Shown piece after piece: positions 50,190 to 57,717 of a stretch of 64,000 nucleotides of DNA. Within the stretch, counting starts at the first letter, position 1, and the number at the start of each line of letters is the position of its first letter. The stretch is from Subtercola boreus (lineage in GTDB: Bacteria > Actinomycetota > Actinomycetes > Actinomycetales > Microbacteriaceae). A program made the position numbers and the translations under genes. The stretch is from the NCBI RefSeq assembly GCF_003399625.1, contig NZ_NBXA01000026.1:124001-188000 (forward strand), given 5' to 3'. The notes below the pieces were generated by a model. It was not told the DNA's origin. It ran no database searches and was given only the letters and a program-made list of their open reading frames with translations.

Positions 50190-50394
50190 GGAAATAACCT
50201 CCGTGGACCCCGTCGGGTCTCAGTACTGGGTTTACTTTTGGTCGAACTCGCCAGACCCTCGAACAAAACCCGCCTGACTTTTGATGTGCACAGGGGTTCT
50301 GGAGTGATGCTGCGGTTTCGCCTGACGAAGAAGAAACTGCAGCGCGAGCCGACCGCAATATGAAGGCATAGGAGTACTGGGAGCGCAAGGAACA

Positions 50395-50423
50395 ACTATA
50401 TGCCGTTCCCGGCCCGCTGTCCA
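50395..50423 (-). promoter_or_regulatory. Promoter of rpoB-rpoC
   Basis: On the minus strand, TGGACA (50418-50423) and TATAGT (50395-50400) are 17 bases apart. This is a near-consensus housekeeping promoter with its start near 50388, giving a 5' leader of about 200 bases. Confidence 0.82.
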
Positions 50424-50431
50424 CTCGAATG

Positions 50432-50460
50432 TTGACCATTTTCGTGCTCTGCGGTATAAC
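50432..50460 (+). promoter_or_regulatory. Strong rightward promoter without an assigned gene
   Basis: TTGACC (50432-50437) and TATAAC (50455-50460) are separated by exactly 17 bases on the plus strand. No supported plus-strand gene follows. A transcript from here would start near 50467 and run antisense into the 3' end of the DUF559-like gene at 50572. Confidence 0.65.
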
Positions 50461-50571
50461 CGCGCCCTGCGTTCCCCCATTCCCATCCGCCGGCGCCCCC
50501 TGCCCGCCTCGTCGGACCCCCTTTTCCCCGCCCGCCGCTGCTTCGTCCGCCGAGGTGCTCCTGAAAGAGGT

Positions 50572-51501
50572 TCAGGGTGACGATGCGTCCCTGGCGGACG
50601 CAACGACGGTCTCCATCCTCTTCTGATCCTTCTCCTGCGGGGTCTGAGACGATCTCCAGCGATGCTCACGCCGACGCACCCGATGGAGGATGATCCGTTC
50701 GATCTCTGGCCAACGGAACATGACGTGCTCGTACGTCAGCCGCAGGTTGAGATGGTCGGTGCGGAAGAGTTCGAGGTTGCGTTCATGATCGACGGCGAAG
50801 GCACGGTCGTCGTCATGGAAGGCCCGCCCGTCGAGTTCGATCACGAACCGGTCGCCGACCAGGAGATCGACCCGGCCGACGCCACGCCGACGCGCCTGGG
50901 TTCTCACCCCGATTCGGAGGGAGGCCAAGCGGTAACGCACCAGCGACTCAAGCCCGGACTCGCTCGCGGGATCCGACCGGTCGATGACTCGACGGTGCTT
51001 CTCTGAGCGCGATCCCACTGAGGCGCGCAGCCGCCAGATCGTCACGAGTCGCTTGTTGAGCGCCGAGTCGACGATGGCCACGGCATTCTCCGGAGTGCAG
51101 CATGAAATGGCGTGGTCGAGCGCAGCGGGGATCGGCTGGATGGCGATCGGAAGTCTCCCTCGATCCGGCAGCCAGTGCACGCAGAGGTCGCTGCTCCGAC
51201 TCGACACAGACGGCACTGTGCTCGAATTGCTCGGAACAGCCACGTGGAGTCTGAGGTCGGGCGGAACCCACAGCCCGTACAGTCGCGCCGCTGATGGCCC
51301 GGTCAGAGATCCGCCGGCCCTGACCGCACGCACGACCGTGATGTGCGCATCCGGCAGGGCATACCAGCCGCGGGCAATGCGTCTGATGAACCCGGCTCGG
51401 CATGCCCGCTGCAGATCGCGAAAAGCGATGCCGCGGCCGCTCAGCTGGGAGCCGTGGACCACGCCGGGCCACGGGAGGAGTTCAGGAGCAAAATCGTTCA
51501 T
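50572..51501 (-). CDS. AbiEi-like / DUF559-type protein (paralogue 2)
   Basis: The 309-residue protein from ATG 51501 (MNDFAPELLPWPGVV) has an N-terminal winged-helix-like part (DLQRACRAGFIRRIARGWYA, then GGSLTGPSAARLYGLWVP). The C-terminal DUF559/Vsr-like nuclease fold carries VGRVDLLVGDRFVIELDGRA, FHDDDRAFAVDHERNLELFR and YEHVMFRWPEIERII; the aspartates and glutamate are in the right order for metal binding. It is related in layout to the gene at 26126-27082. An alternative ATG is at 51510. No toxin partner is seen. Activity is inferred. Confidence 0.8.
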   Translation of the reverse strand: MNDFAPELLPWPGVVHGSQLSGRGIAFRDLQRACRAGFIRRIARGWYALPDAHITVVRAVRAGGSLTGPSAARLYGLWVPPDLRLHVAVPSNSSTVPSVSSRSSDLCVHWLPDRGRLPIAIQPIPAALDHAISCCTPENAVAIVDSALNKRLVTIWRLRASVGSRSEKHRRVIDRSDPASESGLESLVRYRLASLRIGVRTQARRRGVGRVDLLVGDRFVIELDGRAFHDDDRAFAVDHERNLELFRTDHLNLRLTYEHVMFRWPEIERIILHRVRRREHRWRSSQTPQEKDQKRMETVVASARDASSP

Positions 51502-51550
51502 GGTCAGCATCCTGCGCGCGCCGCGCACGACCCCCTGGCCGAACAGGGGA

Positions 51551-51563
51551 ATCTGTGGACAAC
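51551..51563 (-). promoter_or_regulatory. Shared 13-mer upstream of the DUF559-like gene (copy 2)
   Basis: GTTGTCCACAGAT on the minus strand lies 49 bases before the ATG at 51501. It is identical to the copy at 27130-27142, which lies 47 bases before the paralogous gene. Confidence 0.65.
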
Positions 51564-51648
51564 TGCCGTGATTCGGCTCCTGTGGAGGAGACTCGCGGGG
51601 CCCTCCGGCGCGGCCGGGCTTGATTCACCGACGACAACAAACCCGGGC

Positions 51649-51716
51649 CGTAAAAGAGGTTGTGACGCCCGCGCTGGCACTGAGCGACGTGTTGCCACCT
51701 CTGTTCCTCTTTTACG
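51649..51716. repeat. 11-bp inverted repeat spanning 68 bases
   Basis: CGTAAAAGAGG (51649-51659) and CCTCTTTTACG (51706-51716) are perfect complements with 46 bases between them. The arms are AT-richer than the surroundings. It could be an operator pair, a hairpin, or the remnant of a small mobile element. No target duplication is visible. Confidence 0.55.
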
Positions 51717-51781
51717 CATGAGACGGCTCGCGGGAGTCGGCGGGGGTGACGAGGGTGGGGAATGGGAGGGGGCACGGGGGT

Positions 51782-51855
51782 GGGGAATGGGGGGTGGGGA
51801 ATCGGGGGGTGGGGAATCGGGGGGTGGGGAATCGGGGGGTGGGGAATCGGGGGGT
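51782..51855 (+). repeat. G-rich 15-base tandem repeat (G-quadruplex-prone)
   Basis: Four perfect copies of GGGGAATCGGGGGGT occupy 51796-51855, after a degenerate 14-base copy at 51782-51795 and a looser one before it. The plus strand carries many runs of four to six G. The array ends 28 bases upstream of the GTG at 51884. Confidence 0.9.
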
Positions 51856-51883
51856 AGGAAGGGGGGCGGGGTAGCGTGGGGGC

Positions 51884-52786
51884 GTGAGTGAGAACCGCGG
51901 CAGGCGCCGCACGGGAAGCGGCGGCGAGCATCCGAGCGTGACGCTCGGGAACGGGATGCGCGCAGTGGTCGAGGCCGACCGGCATCAGCCGGGGGCCTTC
52001 ACGCTGGTGGTCGACGGCACGCCGCAGTCGCATGTCGCACTCGACGACCCGACCTACCTCGCGTTCGAGTACGTGCGACGCATCGGGCACGGGATCGACC
52101 TCGTGGCGCCGGAGGGCGAGGCGATCACGGCGCTGCACCTCGGCGGCGGGGCGTTCACACTCCCCCGGTACGCGGCGGCGACGCGGCCCGGGTCTCGGCA
52201 GCAGGTCGTCGAGCTCGAGAGCGAGCTGGTCGACTTCGTGCGGGAGCAGTTGCCGCTTCCGCAGGGCGCGCAGATCCGGGTGCGGCACGGCGACGCGCGG
52301 GAGGTGCTCGGCAAGCTTCCGCCTGGGCTGAAGGGCACGATCGACTTTCTTGTGGTGGACGTGTTCTCCGGGGCTCGCACGCCTGCACACGTGACAAGTG
52401 TGGAGTTCTACGCGTTGGCATCCGCGCTGATGGCGCCGACGGGCATCCTCGCCGCCAATGTGGCCGACGGCGCAGGGCTCGCCTTCGCACGCAGCCAGGC
52501 CGCGACGCTCTCGGCGGTGTTCGCGCACGTCGCCCTGGTCGTCGACCCGCAGGTGCTGAAGTCCAGGCGGTTCGGCAATGTGGTGATGTTCGCGTCGGAT
52601 GCCCCCCTGCCGTTCGAGCGGATGCCCCGGCTGGTGGCGAGCGATCCGACCCCCGCGAAGGTGGTCGACGGAGGGGAACTGCGGGCGTTCATCCAGAGCG
52701 CGCCGGTGGTGACCGATCAGACGGCCGTGCCGTCGCCGCCGCCTGCACGCAGCATCTTCCAAGTGAAACCGGGCAGTGTGGGGTAG
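51884..52786 (+). CDS. Spermidine-synthase-like methyltransferase-fold protein (paralogue 2)
   Basis: The 300-residue protein from GTG 51884 has the motif ITALHLGGGAFTLPRYAAAT at about 83-102. The acidic strand end is VVELESELVDFV, and DFLVVDVFSGARTPAHVTSV covers the catalytic region. It aligns by eye with the protein at 39460-40362 along its length and is the same size. TAGCGT lies six bases before the GTG, which fits a leaderless mRNA. The G-rich repeat lies directly upstream. The polyamine substrate is not established, since the DSSDP loop is altered. Confidence 0.86.
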   Translation: MSENRGRRRTGSGGEHPSVTLGNGMRAVVEADRHQPGAFTLVVDGTPQSHVALDDPTYLAFEYVRRIGHGIDLVAPEGEAITALHLGGGAFTLPRYAAATRPGSRQQVVELESELVDFVREQLPLPQGAQIRVRHGDAREVLGKLPPGLKGTIDFLVVDVFSGARTPAHVTSVEFYALASALMAPTGILAANVADGAGLAFARSQAATLSAVFAHVALVVDPQVLKSRRFGNVVMFASDAPLPFERMPRLVASDPTPAKVVDGGELRAFIQSAPVVTDQTAVPSPPPARSIFQVKPGSVG

Positions 52787-52822
52787 GACCGCAGTTCCCG
52801 CTGAGAGACCGGAGGCCGACCG

Positions 52823-54223
52823 ATGACGAGAATGGCGAACAGCTCACTCGGCGGGCGGCGGATGGATGACGGGCAGGGGCGGCCCGGGCGCCGGGGCGCG
52901 ATCGGGGCTGTTGCAGGACTCGGGGTGGCCATCGTGTTGGCGGTCAGTGGGTGTACCGACGGCGATCCACTGGTGACGCAGCCGGGGCCGGGCGCGGGCG
53001 GGACGGCGAGCGTCGCCCCGACGGGTACGGGCGTGCCGACGGCGGCCGCGACCACGCCCGCGACGGGCGGGGCGGCCACGGGTACCGGAGCTGCGTGGGG
53101 CGGCGCGGGGACCGGCGGTGTGGGGGCGTCGACGACGGGTGGGTTCCACCCCGTGGGCGACCCCGTGACCGTCGCCGTCGAGCTGGATGCGCCGTGGGCC
53201 ATCGCGACCCTGCCCGACGGAACGGTGCTCGTGGACGAGCGGGACACCGGTGTGGTGAAGGAGATCCGGTCCGATGGGAGTGCGGGCGCGATCGGCACGG
53301 TGCCAGGAGTGGCTGCCGCCGGGGAGGGTGGACTGCTGGGTCTCGCAGCCTACGTCGACACGGCTGGCGTCATCGGCGGCACGGCGGCTGGCGGCACCGG
53401 GGCGGCTGGCGGCACCGCGCCGACCTACCTCTACGCCTACCTCACCACCGCGAGCGACAACCGCGTGGTGCGGATGCCACTCGAGGGCAGCCCCGGCGCC
53501 TTCAGCCTCGGCGCCGCGAGTGACGTTCTCACGGGCATCCCGAAGGCCTCGAATCACAACGGCGGACGGATCCTGTTCGGGTCCGACGGGATGCTGTACA
53601 TCACTGCCGGCGACGCCAACCAGTCGGCGAATGCTCAGAACGTCGAGTCGCTGTCGGGCAAGATCCTGAGGGTGACGCCGACGGGGGCGATTCCGGCCGA
53701 CAATCCGTTCGCCGGGTCGCCGGTCTACAGCCTCGGGCACCGCAATCCGCAGGGTATGGCATGGAGCTCGGATGGCACGATGTACGCGGCCGAGTTCGGC
53801 CAGAACACGTGGGACGAGCTGAACGTCATCACTCCGGGCGCCAACTACGGCTGGCCGGGTGTCGAGGGGCTCGGCGACGGCGGGCCCGGCGGCACCCTAA
53901 ATGGCTTCACCAACCCGATCGTGCAGTGGACGACGGATGAGGCGAGCCCGAGCGGGCTCACCATGATCGGCGGCACGCTCTTTCTGGCGGGACTCGGCGG
54001 CGAGCGCCTCTGGTCGATCAGCCCGAGCGGTGACACTCCCGTCCTCAACAGCACCCTCGTGACGAACTACTACCAGGGATCGCTCGGACGGATCAGGGAC
54101 GTGGCGGTGACCGCCGATGGCACCGGACTTCTTCTCGTCACCAACAACACCGATGGCAGAGGTTCTCCACAGGCTGGAGACGACCGACTGGTCCGTGTTG
54201 CTCTCTCCCCCGGCGCATCCTGA
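52823..54223 (+). CDS. Secreted lipoprotein, PQQ-type glucose/sorbosone dehydrogenase family
   Basis: The ATG at 52823 has GGAGG seven bases upstream. The 466-residue protein has a lipoprotein signal with lipobox LAVSGC (Cys44) and then a Gly/Thr/Ala-rich linker of about 60 residues. A six-bladed propeller follows: ATLPDGTVLVDERDTGVVKE, NHNGGRILFGSDGMLYITAG, YSLGHRNPQGMAWSSDG and FGQNTWDELNVITPGANYGW. These are hallmarks of soluble aldose dehydrogenases that oxidise sugars outside the membrane. PQQ biosynthesis genes are not in the window, so cofactor use is inferred. Confidence 0.9.
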   Translation: MTRMANSSLGGRRMDDGQGRPGRRGAIGAVAGLGVAIVLAVSGCTDGDPLVTQPGPGAGGTASVAPTGTGVPTAAATTPATGGAATGTGAAWGGAGTGGVGASTTGGFHPVGDPVTVAVELDAPWAIATLPDGTVLVDERDTGVVKEIRSDGSAGAIGTVPGVAAAGEGGLLGLAAYVDTAGVIGGTAAGGTGAAGGTAPTYLYAYLTTASDNRVVRMPLEGSPGAFSLGAASDVLTGIPKASNHNGGRILFGSDGMLYITAGDANQSANAQNVESLSGKILRVTPTGAIPADNPFAGSPVYSLGHRNPQGMAWSSDGTMYAAEFGQNTWDELNVITPGANYGWPGVEGLGDGGPGGTLNGFTNPIVQWTTDEASPSGLTMIGGTLFLAGLGGERLWSISPSGDTPVLNSTLVTNYYQGSLGRIRDVAVTADGTGLLLVTNNTDGRGSPQAGDDRLVRVALSPGAS

Positions 54224-54263
54224 GCCGTAAGCTGAAGCAGAACCGAACCAGGAGCGCCCACCC

Positions 54264-54776
54264 TTGAGCATCATCACCGGCTACGACCCGAAGACCCTCC
54301 GCGAGACCGTCGACGTGGCCGCCGCGGAGCAGCGGCTCACCGAACTCGGCTCGCTCCGGAGCCTGTCGGCACTCAACGAGAAACTGTCCCTGCTGCGCCT
54401 GCTCGGTCGACTCGACGAGGCCTGGGACATCGCCAACGAGGCGCTTCGCCAAGCCCGATTCTCGGGCGATCGCGAGCAGGGGCTGGCCGCCCGCATCCGC
54501 CGCGCCCAGGTCCAGCAGTACCAGGGCAAGCTCGTGCCCGCCCTCACCGACCTGACGATCTGCGCCGAGGAGGCGCACGGTCACGAGTGGACTGCGCTCG
54601 AGGCCACGGCCCTCCACAATCGCGGGCGAGTGCTCTTCGACCAGCGCGAGTACCGCGAAGCCCTTGCCGACTTCAAGAATGCGGTGGTGCTGTGGGAGAA
54701 GTCCGGGGCCTCCATGGACCAGCTCGAGAGCTCCCTCGTGGCGATCGGCGTGGCCGAGGCGTTCCTCGGCAAGTAG
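54264..54776 (+). CDS. Tetratricopeptide-repeat protein
   Basis: The 170-residue product starts at TTG 54264 (SIITGYDPKTLRETVDVAAA) with AGGAG about ten bases upstream. It is all-helical with TPR units, for example LSLLRLLGRLDEAWDIANEA, ARIRRAQVQQYQGKLVPALT and HNRGRVLFDQREYREALADF. TPR proteins serve as binding scaffolds; no partner is evident. TAAGCT upstream of the leader could be its -10 element. Confidence 0.82.
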   Translation: MSIITGYDPKTLRETVDVAAAEQRLTELGSLRSLSALNEKLSLLRLLGRLDEAWDIANEALRQARFSGDREQGLAARIRRAQVQQYQGKLVPALTDLTICAEEAHGHEWTALEATALHNRGRVLFDQREYREALADFKNAVVLWEKSGASMDQLESSLVAIGVAEAFLGK

Positions 54777-54778
54777 CC

Positions 54779-54841
54779 GCCCGGTGCGGCGCGGCCTCCG
54801 CCCGGTGTGGTGCGGTGGGCGCCCGGTGTGGCGCGGTGGGC
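54779..54841. repeat. 21-base tandem repeat after the TPR gene
   Basis: Three units of 21 bases (54779-54799, 54800-54820, 54821-54841) follow the TPR stop. The last two, of type GCCCGGTGTGGYGCGGTGGGC, differ at one base; the first is more diverged. A partial fourth copy follows. Confidence 0.8.
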
Positions 54842-54917
54842 GCCTGACATGGCGCGGCCGAACGGACCGAGGGCGAGGTTCGGCGGCGATGTCGGCCGGG
54901 TGACTTAGGCTTCAGGC

Positions 54918-55484
54918 GTGGCAGACCTACACCGCGTGAGAACCTGGGCAGAAGCCCTCATTGCGCTGCACCTCGACAGTGATCCGAACCGCGGTGATCC
55001 GACCCGCAGTGATCCGAACCGCGGGGATCCGACCCGCGGCCGGTGGACGTTCGGGTTCGACAACGCGAAGACCCGGGCCGGCCAGTGCAACTACTCCCTG
55101 CGACGGATCACGGTCTCGCGCTACCTCGCGGCGCGCTACGAGGACGACGAGATCCACCAGGTGCTGCTCCACGAGATCGCACACGCCATCGCCGGATCCC
55201 GGAGCGGTCACGGCCCGAGGTGGCGGGCCGTCGCAAAGGAGCTCGGCTACGAGGGGAAACGCCTGCACCAGGGTGCGATCGCCGACGAGCTGGCACCCTG
55301 GATCGGCACCTGCCCGAGCGGACACCTGCACTACCGCTACCGCAAGCCGGCACGGGTGCTGGGCTGCGGGGCGTGTTCGAAGCGCTTCGACAGGGCCCAC
55401 GTCATCCAGTGGGTGCACCGCGAGATCCCGGCCGCATCGAGGCGACAGGCCGGGACCCCGCGGCAGGGGGCGGCTACTCGGTGA
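54918..55484 (+). CDS. SprT-like zinc metalloprotease-domain protein
   Basis: The 188-residue protein from GTG 54918 has the metalloprotease motif HEIAH (His85, Glu86, His89) in VLLHEIAHAIAG. A further histidine lies in SGHGPRW. A C-terminal zinc ribbon has cysteines in GTCPSGH and LGCGACSKRF. SprT-type domains occur in DNA-protein crosslink proteases; the bacterial role is unclear. Residues 21-40 are two copies of SDPNRGDPTR encoded by a 30-base tandem repeat, an unusual insert in the N-terminal helix region. TAGGCT lies six bases before the GTG. The 3' end overlaps the convergent DUF427 gene by 11 bases. Confidence 0.88.
   Translation: MADLHRVRTWAEALIALHLDSDPNRGDPTRSDPNRGDPTRGRWTFGFDNAKTRAGQCNYSLRRITVSRYLAARYEDDEIHQVLLHEIAHAIAGSRSGHGPRWRAVAKELGYEGKRLHQGAIADELAPWIGTCPSGHLHYRYRKPARVLGCGACSKRFDRAHVIQWVHREIPAASRRQAGTPRQGAATR
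54978..55037 (+). repeat. In-frame 30-base tandem duplication in the SprT-like gene
   Basis: Two 30-base copies (54978-55007 and 55008-55037) differ at one base. Each is itself made of two related 15-base halves (GATCCGAACCGCGGT type). They encode SDPNRGDPTR twice. Confidence 0.92.
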
Positions 55485-55776
55485 CGTTCACTTCTTTCCA
55501 GAACGCCACGTAGTCGCTGAAGTCCTTACCGACGCGGTCGATGCCCGACGCGTACGGCTTCGGGTAGCTCCAGGCGCGATCCTTGAGGGTCTCGTCGCCG
55601 GATTTCACGCTGAAGTACTGGCACTCGCCCTTCCACGGGCAGGTGTAAGGCGTTGCGCTCGTCACGAGGTAGTCCGAGTTGACGCTCGACGGCGGGAAGT
55701 ACCAGTTGCCCTCGATGGCGATCAGGTCTTCTTTCGGGGCCTCAGCGATGACGGTTCCGTTGATGACAGCTTTCAT
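55474..55776 (-). CDS. DUF427 domain protein
   Basis: The 100-residue protein starts MKAVINGTVIAEAPKEDLIA with GGAGG upstream. It has the DUF427 pattern IEGNWYFPPSSV, TPYTCPWKGECQYFSVKSGD and AWSYPKPYASGIDRVGKDFS, including the conserved tryptophans and the Cys-Pro-Trp-Lys-Gly turn. The family is a small beta-rich domain of unknown function. It overlaps the SprT-like gene tail-to-tail. Confidence 0.9.
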   Translation of the reverse strand: MKAVINGTVIAEAPKEDLIAIEGNWYFPPSSVNSDYLVTSATPYTCPWKGECQYFSVKSGDETLKDRAWSYPKPYASGIDRVGKDFSDYVAFWKEVNVTE

Positions 55777-55833
55777 GGGTGACCTCCAGATCGTTCGCGA
55801 CCACCGATCGGCCGCTCACCACCATGCAACCAC

Positions 55834-56379
55834 TCAGCTCTGTGAATCGATACCGCTTGCTTCGGCGACCACCTCGGCGTAGCCGGCCGACACGAGCGCG
55901 CGCCCGTTGACGGATGCCGACAGCAGGTGCCCGACCGCACGCTCGAGCCCGGTGAACGAAGCACACGCGGCGGCGGCCTCCGGCGAGGAGAAGTCGATCC
56001 CGAGGGCTGCCAGCGCATCGATCACGGCTCCGGCGGCGAGGGTGTCTTCGACAGTGTCCTCCGCGGCGATGACGGCGACCGAGACACGGTCGCCGGCCAG
56101 AACCTGCTGTTCGAGCATCCACCGTGCCGCGCGAGTGCGCGTTCGGAGATCGGCATGGATGACCGGCACCCCCTCGAGCGTCGGCACCGCGATGGGCGCA
56201 AGCGGTTGGCCGGCAGCCGGCACGTCGGGGAGGGCATCCACCCAGACCAGCACGTCCGCCTGCCGCCCCACGGTCTCGAGCGCTCCGGCACCCCTGCCGA
56301 ACCGCACCTGGTAGTGGGTCTGGGCGGAGGTGGCGCGGGTCTCGGAGACGGGCTGCGGGTCGGTCTCACTCGTGTTCAC
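55834..56379 (-). CDS. Conserved protein, possibly 2-phosphosulfolactate phosphatase (ComB)-like
   Basis: The 181 residues from GTG 56379 contain QADVLVWVDALPDVP near the N-terminus, GVPVIHADLRTRTRAARWML and VSVAVIAAEDTVEDTLAAGA. The pattern recalls the ComB-like domain (strand with DAL, then a conserved second half with VEDTLAAG), but the protein is shorter than ComB. Function is not certain. TACGAT lies six bases before the GTG, a leaderless layout. Confidence 0.6.
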   Translation of the reverse strand: MNTSETDPQPVSETRATSAQTHYQVRFGRGAGALETVGRQADVLVWVDALPDVPAAGQPLAPIAVPTLEGVPVIHADLRTRTRAARWMLEQQVLAGDRVSVAVIAAEDTVEDTLAAGAVIDALAALGIDFSSPEAAAACASFTGLERAVGHLLSASVNGRALVSAGYAEVVAEASGIDSQS

Positions 56380-56422
56380 CCGACAATCGTAGTGCTGTCA
56401 ACAGGGCGCGGACGGGGCCGGG

Positions 56423-57058
56423 GTGAGTGAGACTGGGAGCATGAAGGTGATGCTGAAACTGACTCTCGACTGTTCCGTCGACGCCGCATGGCGGGCGCTG
56501 CAGAGCCCGACGGTGTTCCGTGAGGTGTCTGCGCCGCTGCTGAAGGTGGTGTCGCTCGAGGAGGGCGGCTTCAGCACGACCTGGCCCGAGGGCAAGAACC
56601 GGGTGGAGATCGAAGCGCTCGGGCTGGTTCCGATGGGTCGGCAGGTGATCGACATCGACCGCACGCGCACCCAGCACCCGGGGGTGCGCATCATCCACGA
56701 CAAAGGGTACGGGGCCTCGGGCGCTCTCACGCTGATGAAGACGTGGGACCACCGGATGGCCGTGTCGGCCGACCCGTATGACCCGTCGAAGACGCTCTAC
56801 CGCGACCGGTTGATCATCGGAGCGGGCGCGCTGACCCCGGCGATCTGGGTGAGCATGTGGGCGTTCTGGCAGATCCGCGGGATCCGGCTGCAGCAGCTCG
56901 CGCCGACCTGGTCGTTCGAGCCGAAGCATGCGGCGCCGGTGGTGGACGAGGTGGCGGAGGAAGTCGCGGCGTCGGGCCGTGGCGCCGCGCCGGGAGAAGC
57001 TGGCGCGGCGCCATTCAGCGGCGGCGCGGCGGCATCCAGCGGCGGCGCGGCGCTCTGA
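56423..57058 (+). CDS. DUF2505-type (START/SRPBCC-like) protein
   Basis: The 211-residue protein has a single lipid-binding-like domain (KVMLKLTLDCSVDAAWRAL, then FREVSAPLLKVVSLEEGG). The C-terminal 45 residues are low-complexity Gly/Ala/Ser encoded by GC-rich repeats (SGGAA type). The start is GTG 56423 or ATG 56441 (MKVMLKLTL); the purine-rich run before 56441 is only three bases away. The stop overlaps the next ATG (TGATG), so the DUF1684 gene is coupled to it. Function is unknown. Confidence 0.75.
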   Translation: MSETGSMKVMLKLTLDCSVDAAWRALQSPTVFREVSAPLLKVVSLEEGGFSTTWPEGKNRVEIEALGLVPMGRQVIDIDRTRTQHPGVRIIHDKGYGASGALTLMKTWDHRMAVSADPYDPSKTLYRDRLIIGAGALTPAIWVSMWAFWQIRGIRLQQLAPTWSFEPKHAAPVVDEVAEEVAASGRGAAPGEAGAAPFSGGAAASSGGAAL

Positions 57059-57717
57059 TGGCCGACGCACGCACCGCGATCGAGACGCTCGACTGGCGCC
57101 AGCAGGTGTTCGCGCTCTACGCCGAGACGAGGAGGCTGGCGGCCGGCCCCGACACCGCGGTCGGATCGCACGGCACCGATCCCGCCGTGGAGGCGCACAC
57201 CTTCTGGCGGGGAGCGCGCGACGAACTGTTCGCCACGCATCCGCAGACCCCGCTGTTGCCGGACGAACGGGAGGGGTTCGCGGGCCTGCCCGTCGCAGAC
57301 TACGACCCGGCATGGCGGTTCGAGGTCGAGCTCGTCGAACCCGAGGAGCCCGCCCGCTTCGACTTCGAGACCGGCACCGACGGGGTCGTTCCGTTCGAGC
57401 TGGTGGGCCGCGCGGATGTTCCTGGCGTGGGCCTCCTCGACGTGTGGCGGCTGCAGTCCTACGGCGGCGGGCTGTTCCTGCCGATACGGGATGCCCTGGC
57501 CGGACGGCGCGGCGGCACGTACGGGGGCGGCCGGTACCTGCTCGACACCATCAAGGGTGCATTCCTCGGCGAAGGGGCCGCGCCGGCCTCGCTCGTGCTC
57601 GACTTCAACTTCGCGTACAACCCGTCGTGCGCATACGACCCCGCGTGGGCCTGCCCGCTGGCCCCGGCCGGCAACCGGGTGGCTGCCGAGATTCCGGTGG
57701 GTGAGCTGTACCACTGA
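57058..57717 (+). CDS. DUF1684 domain protein
   Basis: The 219-residue protein starts at ATG 57058, overlapping the preceding stop. It carries the DUF1684 pattern HTFWRGARDELFATHPQTPL, PVADYDPAWRFEVELVEP and YGGGRYLLDTIKGAFL, ending FNFAYNPSCAYDPAWACPLA with two cysteines. The family is widespread and uncharacterised. An upstream in-frame extension within the previous gene is low-complexity and rejected. It forms a two-gene unit with the DUF2505-type gene. Confidence 0.88.
   Translation: MADARTAIETLDWRQQVFALYAETRRLAAGPDTAVGSHGTDPAVEAHTFWRGARDELFATHPQTPLLPDEREGFAGLPVADYDPAWRFEVELVEPEEPARFDFETGTDGVVPFELVGRADVPGVGLLDVWRLQSYGGGLFLPIRDALAGRRGGTYGGGRYLLDTIKGAFLGEGAAPASLVLDFNFAYNPSCAYDPAWACPLAPAGNRVAAEIPVGELYH

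Larger units (their letters stand above)
50190..50571. promoter_or_regulatory. rpoB leader and promoter region (382 bases without a gene)
   Basis: The spacer holds the rpoB promoter (50395-50423, leftward) and a second strong promoter pointing right (50432-50460). The rpoB leader is about 200 bases. An inverted repeat GCGGT-ATA-ACCGC (50451-50463) covers the -10 of the rightward promoter. No coding region is supported. Confidence 0.65.
51502..51883. other. Intergenic region with repeats (382 bases)
   Basis: This spacer separates the leftward DUF559-like gene from the rightward SpeE-like gene. It holds the shared 13-mer (51551-51563), an 11-bp inverted repeat with a 46-base centre (51649-51716) and the G-rich 15-base tandem repeat (51782-51855). 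TAGCGT at 51872-51877 is the likely -10 element of the SpeE-like gene. No gene is supported. Confidence 0.6.

Noticed and set aside
46656-50363. A 1235-codon open frame on the plus strand, opposite rpoB
   Set aside because: It is antisense to rpoB, has no family motifs and is very rich in Asp/Val/Leu as expected for a GC-rich shadow frame.
51782-51855. Tandem repeats as a CRISPR array
   Set aside because: The units are 15 bases, contiguous and without spacers, and no cas gene is present.
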